DNA of 64,000 bases, from contig JAXMAF010000009.1 of NCBI GenBank assembly GCA_046350555.1, positions 124,001 to 188,000 of the forward strand, read 5' to 3'. The notes beneath the pieces are model-generated. The model was given only the letters and a program-made list of their open reading frames with translations. It made no database searches and was not told where the DNA came from. Within the stretch, counting starts at the first letter, position 1. Every line of letters starts with the position of its first letter. The DNA comes from JAXMAF01 sp046350555 (GTDB lineage: Bacteria; Planctomycetota; Phycisphaerae; Phycisphaerales; SM1A02). This document shows, in pieces, positions 26,329-37,838 of the stretch. Position numbers and translations under genes: made by a program.

Positions 26329-28056
26329 TCACGGACACGGCCCCCACGCGGCGAGCAGCGCGCCCAGGTCCGCGCCATCCACGATGCCATCGCCTGTGAT
26401 GTCGGCCGCCGGGAAGACAGTCACCGGTCCCCAGAAGGCAAGCAGGATTCCGAGATCGGCCCCATCGACCTGGTGATCCGCGTTCAGATCGGCTGGACAG
26501 AGTTCGACAATGTAGGCCGAGCCGGACTGGGGAGCGCCGGTGTCGAGCTGGTTGGCGTTCACGCCCGTGGCGGCACTGGCCTCGTAATTCGCCCCGACCA
26601 CCACCGTGTCGCCAGACACCGCCACCGAGCGGCCAAAGCCATCGCCGGGGCCCGTGTTCGACGCCTTGAGGTAGGCCTGCTGAGTCCAAGTTGCGCCGCT
26701 GCGGACGAAGACGTACGCCGCGCCGGCGTCCGGGGTGCTGTTGTCTTCCTGGTTGCCGTTCACACCCGTGGCGTTGCTGTCCTCGAAATACGCTCCGATC
26801 ACCACCGTGTCGCCGGACACCGCCACCGATTGGCCGAATCGGTCACCCTCACCAGTGTTCGACGCCTTGAGGTAGGCCTGCTGACTCCAAGTCACGCCGC
26901 TGCGGACGAAGACGTACGCCGCGCCGGAATAGTTGGCGCTGTCGTCTGCCTGGTCGCCGTCCACACCCGTGGCGTTGCTGTCTTCCTGCCACGCGCCAAC
27001 TACCACCGTGTCGCCCGACACCGCCACCGCCAAGCCAAAGTTGTCATCGGCACCAGTGTTAGATGCCTTGAGATAGGCCTGCTGGCTCCACGTCGCACCG
27101 CTGCGGGCGAAGACGTACACCGCGCCGGAATCGGTCGCGTGGTTGTCGACCTGGTTGCCGCCGACGCCCGTGGCGTTGCTGTCCTCGTACGGTGCCCCAA
27201 CCACCACCGTGTCGCCTGACACCGCTACCGAGTAGCCGAACTGGTCGCCCGCATCGGTATTGGACGCCTTGAGGTAGGCCTGCTGCGCGACCGGGTCGAT
27301 GGTCAGCGGATAGCGAGCCCCTCGGTCCTCCACGCTCAGAACCAGTGCATCCGACGGCGCCGAGCCCACCATGGTGGACGGCTGGAACTGCGCCGGAACG
27401 GCGACGCCGTCGGCATCGAAGACCGCCAGCCCGCTGTAGTTCACCACACCTGCGCCGCTTGCATCGACGAACGTCACGCTCCGGCCATCGGCGTTCACTT
27501 GCGGACACAACCCGCCCCGCACCGCGAGCGTGAACCGCAGAGGCTCACCCGCCCGGGATACCGCTTCCTCCGCAGGGCGCTCGTGCACGGTGTAGCCGTG
27601 CTCCAGGCCGCGGTCGTCGTTCACGTACCACTCGGTCAGGGAGCCGCCCCAGTCGTATGCGACCCGCCGACCGGCAGCGCTCACCCCCGCCGGAAGCGTC
27701 ACCGTGCGCTCCTGCCCGGCGAATCCGTAGCTGACAAGCTCCAGTCCCCATGCCCAGTCGCCCGCGTCCGGCGTGGCGAGGAACGCACGGCCATCGAAGT
27801 GCATCCGCCACCGTTGACCGGGATTGCGGGCTTGGTAGCCGTCGTCGACTGGGAACACGGCGTGGCGGCTGGCGTCGTGCGCGGCGCGGATGCTTGACCA
27901 GTCGCAGGTGGAGAGGCTGTCGGAGGTGCCTGCGGCGGCACTGGCGGCCGTCTGGCCAGCCGGGTCGACCTCGGCGACCTGGCCGACCGCCGCGGAGGTG
28001 AACGAGATCAGGCCGCACGCGCTCAACGAGCACTTGAGTAGCAATGTCCGTGTCAC
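26329..28056 (-). CDS. FG-GAP repeat surface protein with dockerin pair
   Basis: A 575-residue protein starting at GTG 28056; GGGAGG about eight bases upstream and a signal peptide (LLLKCSLSACGLISFTSAAV) support this start. After a ~230-residue N-terminal region there are four near-identical ~70-residue units, each with QQAYLKASNT, FGxSVAVSGDTVVVGA and GAxYVFxRSGATW. These are the FG-GAP-type blades of a beta-propeller found on integrin-like bacterial surface proteins. The C-terminus has two calcium loops, DLNADHQVDGADLGILLAFW and DITGDGIVDGADLGALLAAW. The units are alike at the DNA level too, which suggests recent duplication or conversion. Secreted or surface-bound; partner unknown. Confidence 0.88.
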   Translation of the reverse strand: MTRTLLLKCSLSACGLISFTSAAVGQVAEVDPAGQTAASAAAGTSDSLSTCDWSSIRAAHDASRHAVFPVDDGYQARNPGQRWRMHFDGRAFLATPDAGDWAWGLELVSYGFAGQERTVTLPAGVSAAGRRVAYDWGGSLTEWYVNDDRGLEHGYTVHERPAEEAVSRAGEPLRFTLAVRGGLCPQVNADGRSVTFVDASGAGVVNYSGLAVFDADGVAVPAQFQPSTMVGSAPSDALVLSVEDRGARYPLTIDPVAQQAYLKASNTDAGDQFGYSVAVSGDTVVVGAPYEDSNATGVGGNQVDNHATDSGAVYVFARSGATWSQQAYLKASNTGADDNFGLAVAVSGDTVVVGAWQEDSNATGVDGDQADDSANYSGAAYVFVRSGVTWSQQAYLKASNTGEGDRFGQSVAVSGDTVVIGAYFEDSNATGVNGNQEDNSTPDAGAAYVFVRSGATWTQQAYLKASNTGPGDGFGRSVAVSGDTVVVGANYEASAATGVNANQLDTGAPQSGSAYIVELCPADLNADHQVDGADLGILLAFWGPVTVFPAADITGDGIVDGADLGALLAAWGPCP

Positions 28057-28215
28057 GCTTGATCCTCCCTGGAAAGGAGCGCGAGCTGGTGCGGCGTGCA
28101 TCACGCTGCAATCCCTCTGGCGCGCTCGACAGGCAGTGTATTCGGGCCGTCGCGCCATGCCCACGATGCTCGCGTGCGGCGCAGAGCAACGAGGAGTCCA
28201 CCTCTTCGGCAACCG

Positions 28216-28247
28216 CCAGTCGCGCTCCTGTGTAGGAGCGCGACTGG
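28216..28247. repeat. REP-like perfect hairpin
   Basis: CCAGTCGCGCTCCT (28216-28229) and AGGAGCGCGACTGG (28234-28247) are perfect complements with the loop GTGT. The GTGTAGGAGCG core looks like REP elements spread by RAYT transposases. No RAYT gene is in the window. Confidence 0.65.
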
Positions 28248-28263
28248 AAAGATCCGCATCGAC

Positions 28264-28319
28264 GGGCTCCTGTCACAAGTGGACAGAGGAGCCCCCGGAC
28301 CGGTTCATTGGACCGGGGG
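28264..28319. repeat. Two adjacent hairpins
   Basis: GGGCTCCT...AGGAGCCC (28264-28294, with an extra GTC/GAC pairing inside) is followed, overlapping by three bases, by CCCCCGG...CCGGGGG (28292-28319). Together with the hairpin at 28216 this makes three in about 105 bases, upstream of the FG-GAP gene. Apart from these, 28057-28518 shows no gene. Confidence 0.5.
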
Positions 28320-28518
28320 ACTATTCGGGACAGCCACGCGTCTCCAACACGATGTCCGTCCGAAACCCCGGCACCGCGGCCCCTGGCTTCCGCGACCGGC
28401 AGCCCGAGCTCAGGTCGCACGATGTTCCAGCCGTGCGCAATCGCGGCCGTCTTGAAGAGGGTGATCTGTGAGCGTCCAAGAATCGACGTACCCACCGCGC
28501 TCTTGACAGTTCCGCGGC

Positions 28519-28737
28519 TCATCGACCACACGCCATGCGCTCGTCCGGGTTCCTCTCCAGCCAGGCCTTCGGCGGCGGCGGGCGCGGCGCATCGTCGCGT
28601 GAGCGAAGCCACGCGGCATCGTCTTCTTCGATCGTGGACAACCGCCCATCGGTGATCGCCGGGCCGGCACTCGCCGGGCCGGCACTCACCGGGCCGGCGC
28701 TCACCAGGCCGGCGCTCGCGGCTTCGTTCGCGGTCAT
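28519..28737 (-). CDS. Possible small hypothetical protein with AGPVS repeats
   Basis: A 72-residue frame, MTANEAASAGLVSAGPVSAG then a charged tail EEDDAAWLRSRDDAPRP ending ERNPDERMACGR. The first third is made by the 15-base tandem repeat at 28668-28718. The charged tail has protein-like composition but there is no ribosome-binding site and no -10 box. It may be a real small gene or chance. Confidence 0.25.
   Translation of the reverse strand: MTANEAASAGLVSAGPVSAGPASAGPAITDGRLSTIEEDDAAWLRSRDDAPRPPPPKAWLERNPDERMACGR
28668..28718. repeat. Short 15-bp tandem repeat
   Basis: Roughly three and a half copies of a GCCGGGCCGGCACTC-like unit, with later copies changed to ...GGCGCTCACC. The period is a multiple of three, so an overlapping frame would read a five-residue repeat. 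Confidence 0.6.
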
Positions 28738-28780
28738 GTCACACGGACGACATGCGGTGCGATCGTCGATCGCACCCTAA

Positions 28781-28937
28781 GAGACTGTTTCAGAACTCCC
28801 GCGTCGCCGAGGCCGAGCGAGGACGAGCGTGGCAAGGAGGACGAAGCAGGCGGCCCTCTGTGGGCCGCCGATGCAGTCCGACGCAGCCACGCGAAGCCGC
28901 AGCCGGCCGCAGGCAGCGCGAGTTCTGAAACAGTCTC
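28781..28937. mobile_element. 157-bp MITE with 18-bp inverted ends and TAA target duplication
   Basis: The left end GAGACTGTTTCAGAACTC (28781-28798) and right end GAGTTCTGAAACAGTCTC (28920-28937) are perfect 18-base complements. TAA occurs directly outside both ends (28778-28780 and 28938-28940), a 3-bp target-site duplication of the TNA kind typical of IS5-family elements. The 121 bases between hold no gene, so this is a non-autonomous element. Its right end touches the stop codon of the gene at 28937. Confidence 0.8.
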
Positions 28938-30457
28938 TAAGCGCCGCCTTCGAGGTCGCGCCGATCCAGCCGGATCTGCCTGATCTCGATCGGCTCGCCC
29001 CAGACGCGGTCCCAGCCCGCCGTGCCGCGGAATTCGTCCATCAGTTCCGGTTCGAGCACGAGGTCGATCGAGGTGACCGAAGGATCGAGCTCCGGCAGGT
29101 CGAACGTGAGCATCGGCGAGCCGTTCATGCGATAGCCGCCCTTCTGCCCGCGGATGCCGATCGTCGACCCGCGCTCCTTGCGGTCGCCGACGGCGAGGAC
29201 CGGCGTGACGAGGATCGGGACTCCTTCAGGCGGCGTTCCCGGATCGAGCTTGATCGTCACGCGAACGCCCTTGCCTTGTCTCCGCCGGACGACCGCCTGT
29301 TCGACCCTGAACGTCTGCTGCACCAGCGCACGCTTGGATTCGTCGACGAAGGACGTGCGCATGGGCTCTTCGGCGGGCAGGATCGCGACCTTCCTGGACA
29401 GGGTGGTCACGCTGCGCGCGAGGCGGCGCGGCTCCTCTCCCGGTGGATCCGGCAGGCGATCGGCGTTCTCGAAGAGATCCTGCAACCGGGACGCCGACGG
29501 CCCCGTCGAGTTCATGTCCTGTTGCACGATCAACCGCTCCACATCGACCTCGATGGTGTGCTCGCCCGGCTCCAAGGGTGGCAGCGGCCGCATCAGCATC
29601 GCGGTCATCGGTCCGCGTCGGGCCTTGTCCGCGGCCTCGTCGAGCGCCGTTCCGTCGATCCGGATCTGAATGATTCGCTCGACCGCGCGGAACGGCCCCC
29701 CGACGGCTCGCGATGAACCCGGGCCGAGATGGAGCCGCGCCCTCCTGGAGCGCGCCGGCAGGTCGATCTCGGGCGCTCCGACCCATGCGGTCGCCAGCTC
29801 GATGCGCTTGGCGTCGTCGAGCAGTGTCGTGTCGCAGATCGCCGTGACCGCGCTGGCGGCCCACGAGCGCATCGCCTGCACTTGGTCGCCGGTGTTCTCC
29901 TCCGAGTCCGGATCGCCTCCGGCGGAAGGCGGCGGCGCGAGCCGCGCGACAAGGGCATCGACCACGGCGACCGCATCGGCGCGACTCATCGTGCCCGCAT
30001 CGATCCGGCGCCCGAATTCCTCCCACAGCCAGGGCTGCTGGCCCTCGGGACGGGCGACGGCGGCCGCGAGCTGGCTGTTGGTCATCCCCTGGACCAGCCC
30101 CGGTCCGGAGAGCGCAACGGCCGGCGCGGGCGAGGCGGCCCGCGACGCCATGACATGCGTGCCGGCGATCGCGGCCAGCGGCACCGCCAGCAGGCACACG
30201 CCGAGGACCGCCATCCACGGTCGGCGCACGCGCGACGCGAAGCGAACGGCCCCCGGCTTCGTGAGATCGGCCCCGCACTCCGGGCACGACTGCGGCCGCT
30301 GTCCGAACGTCCGCAGGTCGTAACCGCACTTGCCACAGCGCGGGTCGTCGAATCGCGCCCGGCCGACCAGGCCCATGACGACAAGCGCCAGCCCCGCGAC
30401 TGCGGCGGCGATGATCAGGACGACGACCACCAGACCAAGAACGTGAACCGACGCCAT
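28937..30457 (-). CDS. Membrane protein with N-terminal zinc ribbon
   Basis: A 506-residue protein; CCGGAGG before ATG 30457 supports the start. Order: a membrane segment (VLGLVVVVLIIAAAVAGLAL), a zinc ribbon CGKCGYDLRTFGQRPQSCPEC (four Cys), a second membrane segment (MAVLGVCLLAVPLAAIAGTH), and a large outer domain of about 400 residues with no family I recognise. The outer part includes WLWEEFGRRIDAGTMSRADA and beta-rich stretches such as RIIQIRIDGTALDEA and GEHTIEVDVERLIVQQ. Topology suggests the ribbon is cytoplasmic and the large domain is outside. The TAG stop is formed by the junction between the gene and the MITE target duplication, so the gene end seems to be unharmed. Confidence 0.75.
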   Translation of the reverse strand: MASVHVLGLVVVVLIIAAAVAGLALVVMGLVGRARFDDPRCGKCGYDLRTFGQRPQSCPECGADLTKPGAVRFASRVRRPWMAVLGVCLLAVPLAAIAGTHVMASRAASPAPAVALSGPGLVQGMTNSQLAAAVARPEGQQPWLWEEFGRRIDAGTMSRADAVAVVDALVARLAPPPSAGGDPDSEENTGDQVQAMRSWAASAVTAICDTTLLDDAKRIELATAWVGAPEIDLPARSRRARLHLGPGSSRAVGGPFRAVERIIQIRIDGTALDEAADKARRGPMTAMLMRPLPPLEPGEHTIEVDVERLIVQQDMNSTGPSASRLQDLFENADRLPDPPGEEPRRLARSVTTLSRKVAILPAEEPMRTSFVDESKRALVQQTFRVEQAVVRRRQGKGVRVTIKLDPGTPPEGVPILVTPVLAVGDRKERGSTIGIRGQKGGYRMNGSPMLTFDLPELDPSVTSIDLVLEPELMDEFRGTAGWDRVWGEPIEIRQIRLDRRDLEGGA

Positions 30458-30506
30458 GCGACCTCCGGTAGACCCGCAAGCGTACGTCGCGCGCACGGGG
30501 AATCGT

Positions 30507-30588
30507 GCCCGACGAAAGAGAACCCGCTGCCGAGCGGCGCGGCTTGTTCAGCGGCGTCGTCCTGGCGGCGGGTTCTCTTTCGTCGGGC
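30507..30588. terminator. Long inverted repeat downstream of hppA, possible terminator
   Basis: GCCCGACGAAAGAGAACCCGC (30507-30527) and its exact complement (30568-30588) form 21-bp arms around 40 bases. It lies between the hppA stop and the next minus-strand gene and could end the hppA transcript. There is no T-run after the stem, so it could instead be a mobile or REP-type repeat. Confidence 0.5.
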
Positions 30589-30629
30589 AGGCGTCGGACG
30601 GCGCAGGCGCGCGTCGCACGCCGTCGAAC

Positions 30630-33242
<2,613 letters not shown>

Positions 33243-33529
33243 CTTGAGGGGCCAGGAAGGGTTTCGACGAGCGGCGCCCATGACGGTGGTCACGGCCCGC
33301 CCGCATCGGGCTCGGTGGTGAAACCGATCCCGAACGAACTCCGACCGCGAGGTGCGGCGGATGGGGCGGAAGTATTGCAGAACGCGGATGGATGTTCAAG
33401 GCGGGCGACTGTTGCGCAGCCCGTGAAACACGACAGCCCGGCGCCACAGCGGCGCCGGGCCGTCTCTCCCTCCCTCCTTCTCGAGGCCGGGGCGTGCTCG
33501 CGGTCCGATTGAAGTCGTCCGGTCGTCGC
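33243..33529. other. Gap between hppA and a surface-protein gene
   Basis: Upstream region of hppA and 3' region of the next minus-strand gene. The one recognisable element is the hairpin at 33436-33460. Confidence 0.4.
33436..33460 (-). terminator. Rho-independent-type terminator after the beta-helix gene
   Basis: GCCCGGCGCC and GGCGCCGGGC form a perfect 10-bp stem with a 5-base loop, 70 bases past the minus-strand stop at 33530. On the minus strand it is followed by TGTCGTGTTT, a weak T-rich tail. Confidence 0.6.
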
Positions 33530-35437
33530 TCACGCAACCCACGCACCGAGCATCACGCCCAGATCCGCTCCATCCACGACGCCATCGCCGTTGAGATCGG
33601 CCGCGGCGTCGTTCGTGCCCCACGCGCCCAGCAGGATCCCGAGATCGGCGCCATCGACCTTGCCGTCGCCGTCGATGTCGCCCGGAAGACCGGGCGCCTC
33701 GACGACGCCCACGCACGCGGAGAACTCGCTCGTGTTGCCGGTCGCGTCCTGCGCCGCGGTGGAGGTGATCACGGAGCCCGCCGGGACGCTCGCGGGCAGC
33801 GTCGTCGAGAAGCTCGCGTTGCCGGCGCCGTCGGTGGTGACGGCGGCGGCGCCCAGGTACGTCCTGCCTTCGCCGTAGCCGGAGGGATCGCATGTCGGAT
33901 TCGCGAAGAACTCGATCGTGAATGCCTGGTTGGCGAGACTGTTGAAGGTGCCGGCGATGGTGATGTCGGATCCGGTCGCGTCGGCCGAGGCGAGCACCGG
34001 GAAGTTCTGCAATCCGTTGCCGCCCGTGTCGCCGTCGCCGAGGTCGTTGGCGGTGAAGCCGGACGGCCCGAAGCCCAGCAGGTCGATGCCCAACCCTCCG
34101 TTGTCGAAGATCGAGTTGGCGGAGATGCGGACGCCGGTCGCGGAGTTGAGGACGCGGAGACCACCCGTCTCGTTGTTGGCGATCAGGTTGCCCTCGTTCG
34201 CCGCGGCGCCACCGACGTGCGTGTTGGTGGGGATGCCGTTGGGGTCCGAATAGACCAGGACGCCGAGCACGTTGATGATCGGCGTCGTGCCGTCGGCGGC
34301 GACGCCGATGCGGTTGCCGGTCATGACCGTGCCGGTGGCGGTGGCGCCGACGCCGATGGCGACGCCGAAGCGATCTCCATTGAAGTGGTCGATGCCTGTC
34401 ATCTCGATGCCCGAGACCAGGTTGTTGCGGATGATCGTGTCGACTGCGCCGGTGTAGATCGCGATGCCGCCGGCGCCGCTCTTCCCCGGGTACTTGGCCG
34501 AGCCGTCCGGCGTGGTGCCGACGTAGTTGTTCTCGATGACCGTGTTCTTCGCGTGCTGCACGTCGAGTTGCGTGCCCGAGGGGAGGCCCTCCTCGGCGTA
34601 ATAGCCATGTCCGGCGAGGTTGTTGCGCTCGGCATCGGTCGGCCCGCCGATCCGGTTGTTGTCGCAGGTTCCGTAGAAGGTGTCGCCGTTGACCCGCAGC
34701 CCCCAGCGGAAATTGTTGCCGACGACGACGTTGTCGCTGGCGCCGGAGTAGATGCCGACGCCCTCGGAGAAGGTGTTGCCCTCGCCCGGTCCGGTGCCGC
34801 CGATCGTGTTCAGGTCGCCGCCGCCATAGTCGCCGCGGATCGTCAGTCCATTGGTGGTGCAGCCGATGACGTGATTGTTGTTCCCCGTGATCCAGATCGT
34901 CTGGCTGAAGTTGTTGCCGAAGGCGATGTCGAGGCCCTTCACGGTGCAGCCGTTGCCCGCCAGCCAGAGGCACGGAATGAAGGAGGGCACGCCGGCGTAC
35001 TGGAGCCCGACCTCGTTGCCGTCGGGGTTGGTGTCGCCGGTGAAGAGGGTCTGGGTCGAGAAGTCGATCGTGGTCTCGTCGCCGCTGACATAGCACATGA
35101 AATCGAGGTGGATGATCGCCCGGTCGTCGAAGAAGATCGACCACTCGCTCGTGGGAATGGCGAAGGCGATCGTCTGCGGTCCGGGCGTGTTGTTGGCGGC
35201 CGTCACCGCCTCGCGAAGCGTGATCAGGCCATCCGGCCCCGGCAGGTCCGCGACCATCTGGGCGCCGCCGAAGTCCATGAAGTCGTCGAGCGCGACGTTG
35301 ACCGTGATCGTCTCGCCGGCGCCGTGCGCCGAGAGGGCGAGGAAGGTCGTGATCGCGGCGGCGACGAGGGTCGGTCGGGCGATGCCCGTCGTCTGCGCGA
35401 TGCCCCTCCGGCGTGCGGGCTCTGTGATGCGTGTCAT
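33530..35437 (-). CDS. Secreted parallel beta-helix protein with dockerin pair
   Basis: A 635-residue protein starting at ATG 35437 (MTRITEPARRR), with an AAAGGA sequence nearby and a signal peptide ending SAHGAG. ITVNVALDDFMDFGG and LITLREAVTAANNTPGPQTI match the start of CSLREA-type repeat proteins. A run of NTVIENNYVGTTPDG-, GNRIGVAADGT- and EGNLIANN-type units forms a right-handed beta-helix. An immunoglobulin-like segment (TFNSLANQAFTIEFFANPTC) precedes the tag DIDGDGKVDGADLGILLGAW plus DLNGDGVVDGADLGVMLGAW. It is followed by a hairpin terminator. Likely surface-exposed; carbohydrate binding or cleavage is possible but not shown. Confidence 0.85.
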   Translation of the reverse strand: MTRITEPARRRGIAQTTGIARPTLVAAAITTFLALSAHGAGETITVNVALDDFMDFGGAQMVADLPGPDGLITLREAVTAANNTPGPQTIAFAIPTSEWSIFFDDRAIIHLDFMCYVSGDETTIDFSTQTLFTGDTNPDGNEVGLQYAGVPSFIPCLWLAGNGCTVKGLDIAFGNNFSQTIWITGNNNHVIGCTTNGLTIRGDYGGGDLNTIGGTGPGEGNTFSEGVGIYSGASDNVVVGNNFRWGLRVNGDTFYGTCDNNRIGGPTDAERNNLAGHGYYAEEGLPSGTQLDVQHAKNTVIENNYVGTTPDGSAKYPGKSGAGGIAIYTGAVDTIIRNNLVSGIEMTGIDHFNGDRFGVAIGVGATATGTVMTGNRIGVAADGTTPIINVLGVLVYSDPNGIPTNTHVGGAAANEGNLIANNETGGLRVLNSATGVRISANSIFDNGGLGIDLLGFGPSGFTANDLGDGDTGGNGLQNFPVLASADATGSDITIAGTFNSLANQAFTIEFFANPTCDPSGYGEGRTYLGAAAVTTDGAGNASFSTTLPASVPAGSVITSTAAQDATGNTSEFSACVGVVEAPGLPGDIDGDGKVDGADLGILLGAWGTNDAAADLNGDGVVDGADLGVMLGAWVA

Positions 35438-35734
35438 GTCCGAGGTTCCTTTGTCTCCGATCGCGCGTGGGCGAATCTTCGCGCCGTCGGTCAGGAGTCG
35501 AGGCCGCCCGCCGCCATGCTGATACATGCATGTTGCACTCGCCTCGCCGAGATGCGGGTCGGATGGCGGTCGCCAACGGCGCCAGCGCGATTCCCGCCAA
35601 CGAGCGACACCAACGCGACGGCGAGGATCCGCCGGAAGATCCGCGAGGCAGCGGCGATGACGAGCTTCGGAGACCGGAACCCGACGCTCCGTGCCGCGCG
35701 CGGTGCCGCCGGCAATGATCCAGACATCGCCGCC

Positions 35735-36562
35735 ATGACCCAGCCAACCAACCCGCAACGAACCGCGCGCCACCGGATCCTCCTGCTCGTGCTTGCCGCG
35801 CTCGTCGCGGCGATCTTCCTGGCGCCGCGGATACCGCAGGATCCCGCGTACCACGACTTCGCCGACAAGCGACCGCTGCTGGGAATTCCCAACTGCTGCG
35901 ACGTGCTCTCGAACGTGCCGTTCGTGCTCGTGGGCATCTGGGGACTCGTCGTCGCGTGGCGCGGCGCGGCGCGAGGCGCCGATGCATCGGCGCGCGAAGG
36001 CGCCATGCTGCGCTCGAGCCCGTTCGTGAATCGTTGGGATCGCTGGCCGTACAGCGCCCTCTTCGCGGGCGCGCTCCTCACCGCGTTCGGCTCTGCGTAC
36101 TACCACCTGGCGCCGGACAACGCGCGGCTGGTCTGGGACCGGCTGCCGATGACGCTCGGCTTCATGGGGTTGCTCACGGCGATCATCAGCGAGCGGATCG
36201 GCGTGAAGGCGGGTCGCGCGCTCTTCGTCCCGCTGCTGCTGCTCGGCGCGGGGAGCGTCTTCTACTGGGCGTGGGGAGAGCACCGCGACATCGGCGACCT
36301 GCGCCCGTATGCGCTGGTGCAGTTTGGATCGCTGGTCGTGCTGGTGCTGATCCTCGCGCTCTATCCCGCGCGGCGCTCGGGCGTCGGGTACCTCGTCGCG
36401 GGGCTCGTCGCGTATCTGGCCGCGAAGGGGCTTGAGGCCACCGATCGCCCTGTGTTCGCGCTCGGGCGCATCGTGAGCGGCCACTCGCTGAAGCACGTGG
36501 CGGCGGCGGTCGCGGTGGCGTGCGTCGTGCTCATGCTTCGGGCGCGCGAGACGGAGCGTTGA
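35735..36562 (+). CDS. Alkaline ceramidase-like membrane hydrolase (CREST superfamily)
   Basis: A 275-residue protein with about seven membrane segments. The CREST motifs are in place: GSAYYHLAPDN (Ser-x3-His) near residue 125, then DRLPMTLGFMG with a conserved Asp, and HSLKHVAAAVAV (His-x3-His) near the end. These Ser, His and Asp residues form a zinc site in alkaline ceramidases and related receptors. Bacterial members of this type are usually annotated as ceramidase but their lipid substrate is not known. N-terminal segment ends AAIFLAPRIPQDPAYHDFAD. ATG 35735 follows CGCC and lacks a ribosome-binding site. Confidence 0.8.
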   Translation: MTQPTNPQRTARHRILLLVLAALVAAIFLAPRIPQDPAYHDFADKRPLLGIPNCCDVLSNVPFVLVGIWGLVVAWRGAARGADASAREGAMLRSSPFVNRWDRWPYSALFAGALLTAFGSAYYHLAPDNARLVWDRLPMTLGFMGLLTAIISERIGVKAGRALFVPLLLLGAGSVFYWAWGEHRDIGDLRPYALVQFGSLVVLVLILALYPARRSGVGYLVAGLVAYLAAKGLEATDRPVFALGRIVSGHSLKHVAAAVAVACVVLMLRARETER

Positions 36563-36601
36563 TCGGCGCCCCCGGCGGGGTCGCGCGGCGTCGCGCGCGG
36601 C

Positions 36602-37768
36602 TCAACCCAACGCCCGCGCCAGGGCGAGGAACCGTGCGTACGCCTCGCCGACTTCCGTCATCGTGTCGCCGGCGAACTTCTCGAGGAAGGCCCGCGCGAT
36701 CTCGAAGGCGACGACGTTCTCCATCACCACGCTGGCGGCGGAAATCGCGCTGACGTCGCTGCGCTCGTACGTGCTCTGCTCGGGCTGCCGGGAGACGAGA
36801 TCGACGCTGGGCATGCCGCGGAGAAGCGTCGAGATGGGCTTCATCGCGCCCTTGACCACCACGGGCATGCCGTTGGTCATGCCGCCTTCGAGGCCACCGG
36901 CGTTGTTCGTCGGGCGCACGAAGCCGAGCGCCGGCGTGTCGCGCCGGGATGGATCGAACTCGATCGGATCGTGCACGCGCGAGCCCGGACGGAACGCGCA
37001 CTCGCGGCCGAGGCCGATCTCGACCGCCTTGAACGCCTGGATTCCCATGACAGCGCCGGCGATCCGGGCATCCAGCCGCTCGTCGGAGTTGACGCACGTG
37101 CCGAGCCCGATCGGGCAGCCGAAGACGTGGCATTCGACGATGCCGCCGACCGTGTCGCGGTCGATCTTGGCCTGGCGGATGCGGGCGATCATCGCGTCGC
37201 TCGCCGCGGCGTCGGGGCAGTAGACGTCGCTGGCGTCGCGCAGCGCGCGCAGCGGCCGCCAGTTCGCCTCGGTCGCCTGGATGTTCGACTCGGCGTCAAG
37301 CACGCTGCGAACGAAGCCGAACGCCTCGATCCCGAACTCCCGCAGCAGACAGCGCGCCAGCGCGCCGGCGCAGGTGCGCGACGCGGTCTCGCGGGCGCTC
37401 GCGCGCTCGAGCGTCTCGCGACAGTCGGTGGTGAGCCACTTCACCGCGCCCGCCAGGTCGGCATGGCCCGGACGCGGCCTGAAGACGGGGGGCGTGCGCT
37501 CGAGGTCGTCGAGGCGGCTGTCGGCGTTGACGATCTGCATGACGACGGGTCCGCCCGTCGTGCGCCCGCGTCGCACGCCCGCGAGAAACGACGCCGAGTC
37601 GTGCTCGATGCGCTGCCTCGCGCCCCGGCCATAGCCACCCTGCCGGCGGGCGAGTTCCGCGTCGATGAACGAGGCATCGACCGCGACACCCGCCGGCAAC
37701 CCGTTCACCAGCGTGGTCAGCGCCGGCCCATGCGACTCGCCCGCGGTCGAATAGCGAAGGTTCGCCAT
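36602..37768 (-). CDS. aroC: Chorismate synthase
   Basis: A 388-residue protein. LRYSTAGESHGPALTTLVNG at the N-terminus, RIEHDSASFLAGVRRGRTTG, a central RASARETASR and a C-terminal RPTNNAGGLEGGMTNGMPVV are the family signatures that bind FMN and 5-enolpyruvylshikimate-3-phosphate. The enzyme makes chorismate, the branch point to aromatic amino acids and menaquinone or folate. Length is normal. ATG 37768 has no ribosome-binding site but has TACCCT seven bases upstream. Flanked by unrelated genes, as is common in this phylum. Confidence 0.97.
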   Translation of the reverse strand: MANLRYSTAGESHGPALTTLVNGLPAGVAVDASFIDAELARRQGGYGRGARQRIEHDSASFLAGVRRGRTTGGPVVMQIVNADSRLDDLERTPPVFRPRPGHADLAGAVKWLTTDCRETLERASARETASRTCAGALARCLLREFGIEAFGFVRSVLDAESNIQATEANWRPLRALRDASDVYCPDAAASDAMIARIRQAKIDRDTVGGIVECHVFGCPIGLGTCVNSDERLDARIAGAVMGIQAFKAVEIGLGRECAFRPGSRVHDPIEFDPSRRDTPALGFVRPTNNAGGLEGGMTNGMPVVVKGAMKPISTLLRGMPSVDLVSRQPEQSTYERSDVSAISAASVVMENVVAFEIARAFLEKFAGDTMTEVGEAYARFLALARALG

Positions 37769-37775
37769 GCGGTGG

Positions 37776-37781
37776 AGGGTA
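37776..37781 (-). promoter_or_regulatory. TACCCT -10 box before aroC
   Basis: On the minus strand TACCCT is followed by CCACCGC and the aroC ATG. The seven-base spacing fits transcription starting at the start codon. Confidence 0.5.
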
Positions 37782-37838
37782 CCGACGGACGCGCGGCGCG
37801 GCCACGCGAGCGCCGGCTCGCCGTCGCGCCACGCTGGC

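Noticed and set aside
28668..28718. Tandem unit considered as a CRISPR
   Set aside because: Units are 15 bases with no spacers, so this is a simple tandem repeat.
33392..35734. Plus-strand frame leading into the ceramidase-like gene
   Set aside because: The membrane protein begins at ATG 35735. Upstream the frame is antisense to the beta-helix surface protein.
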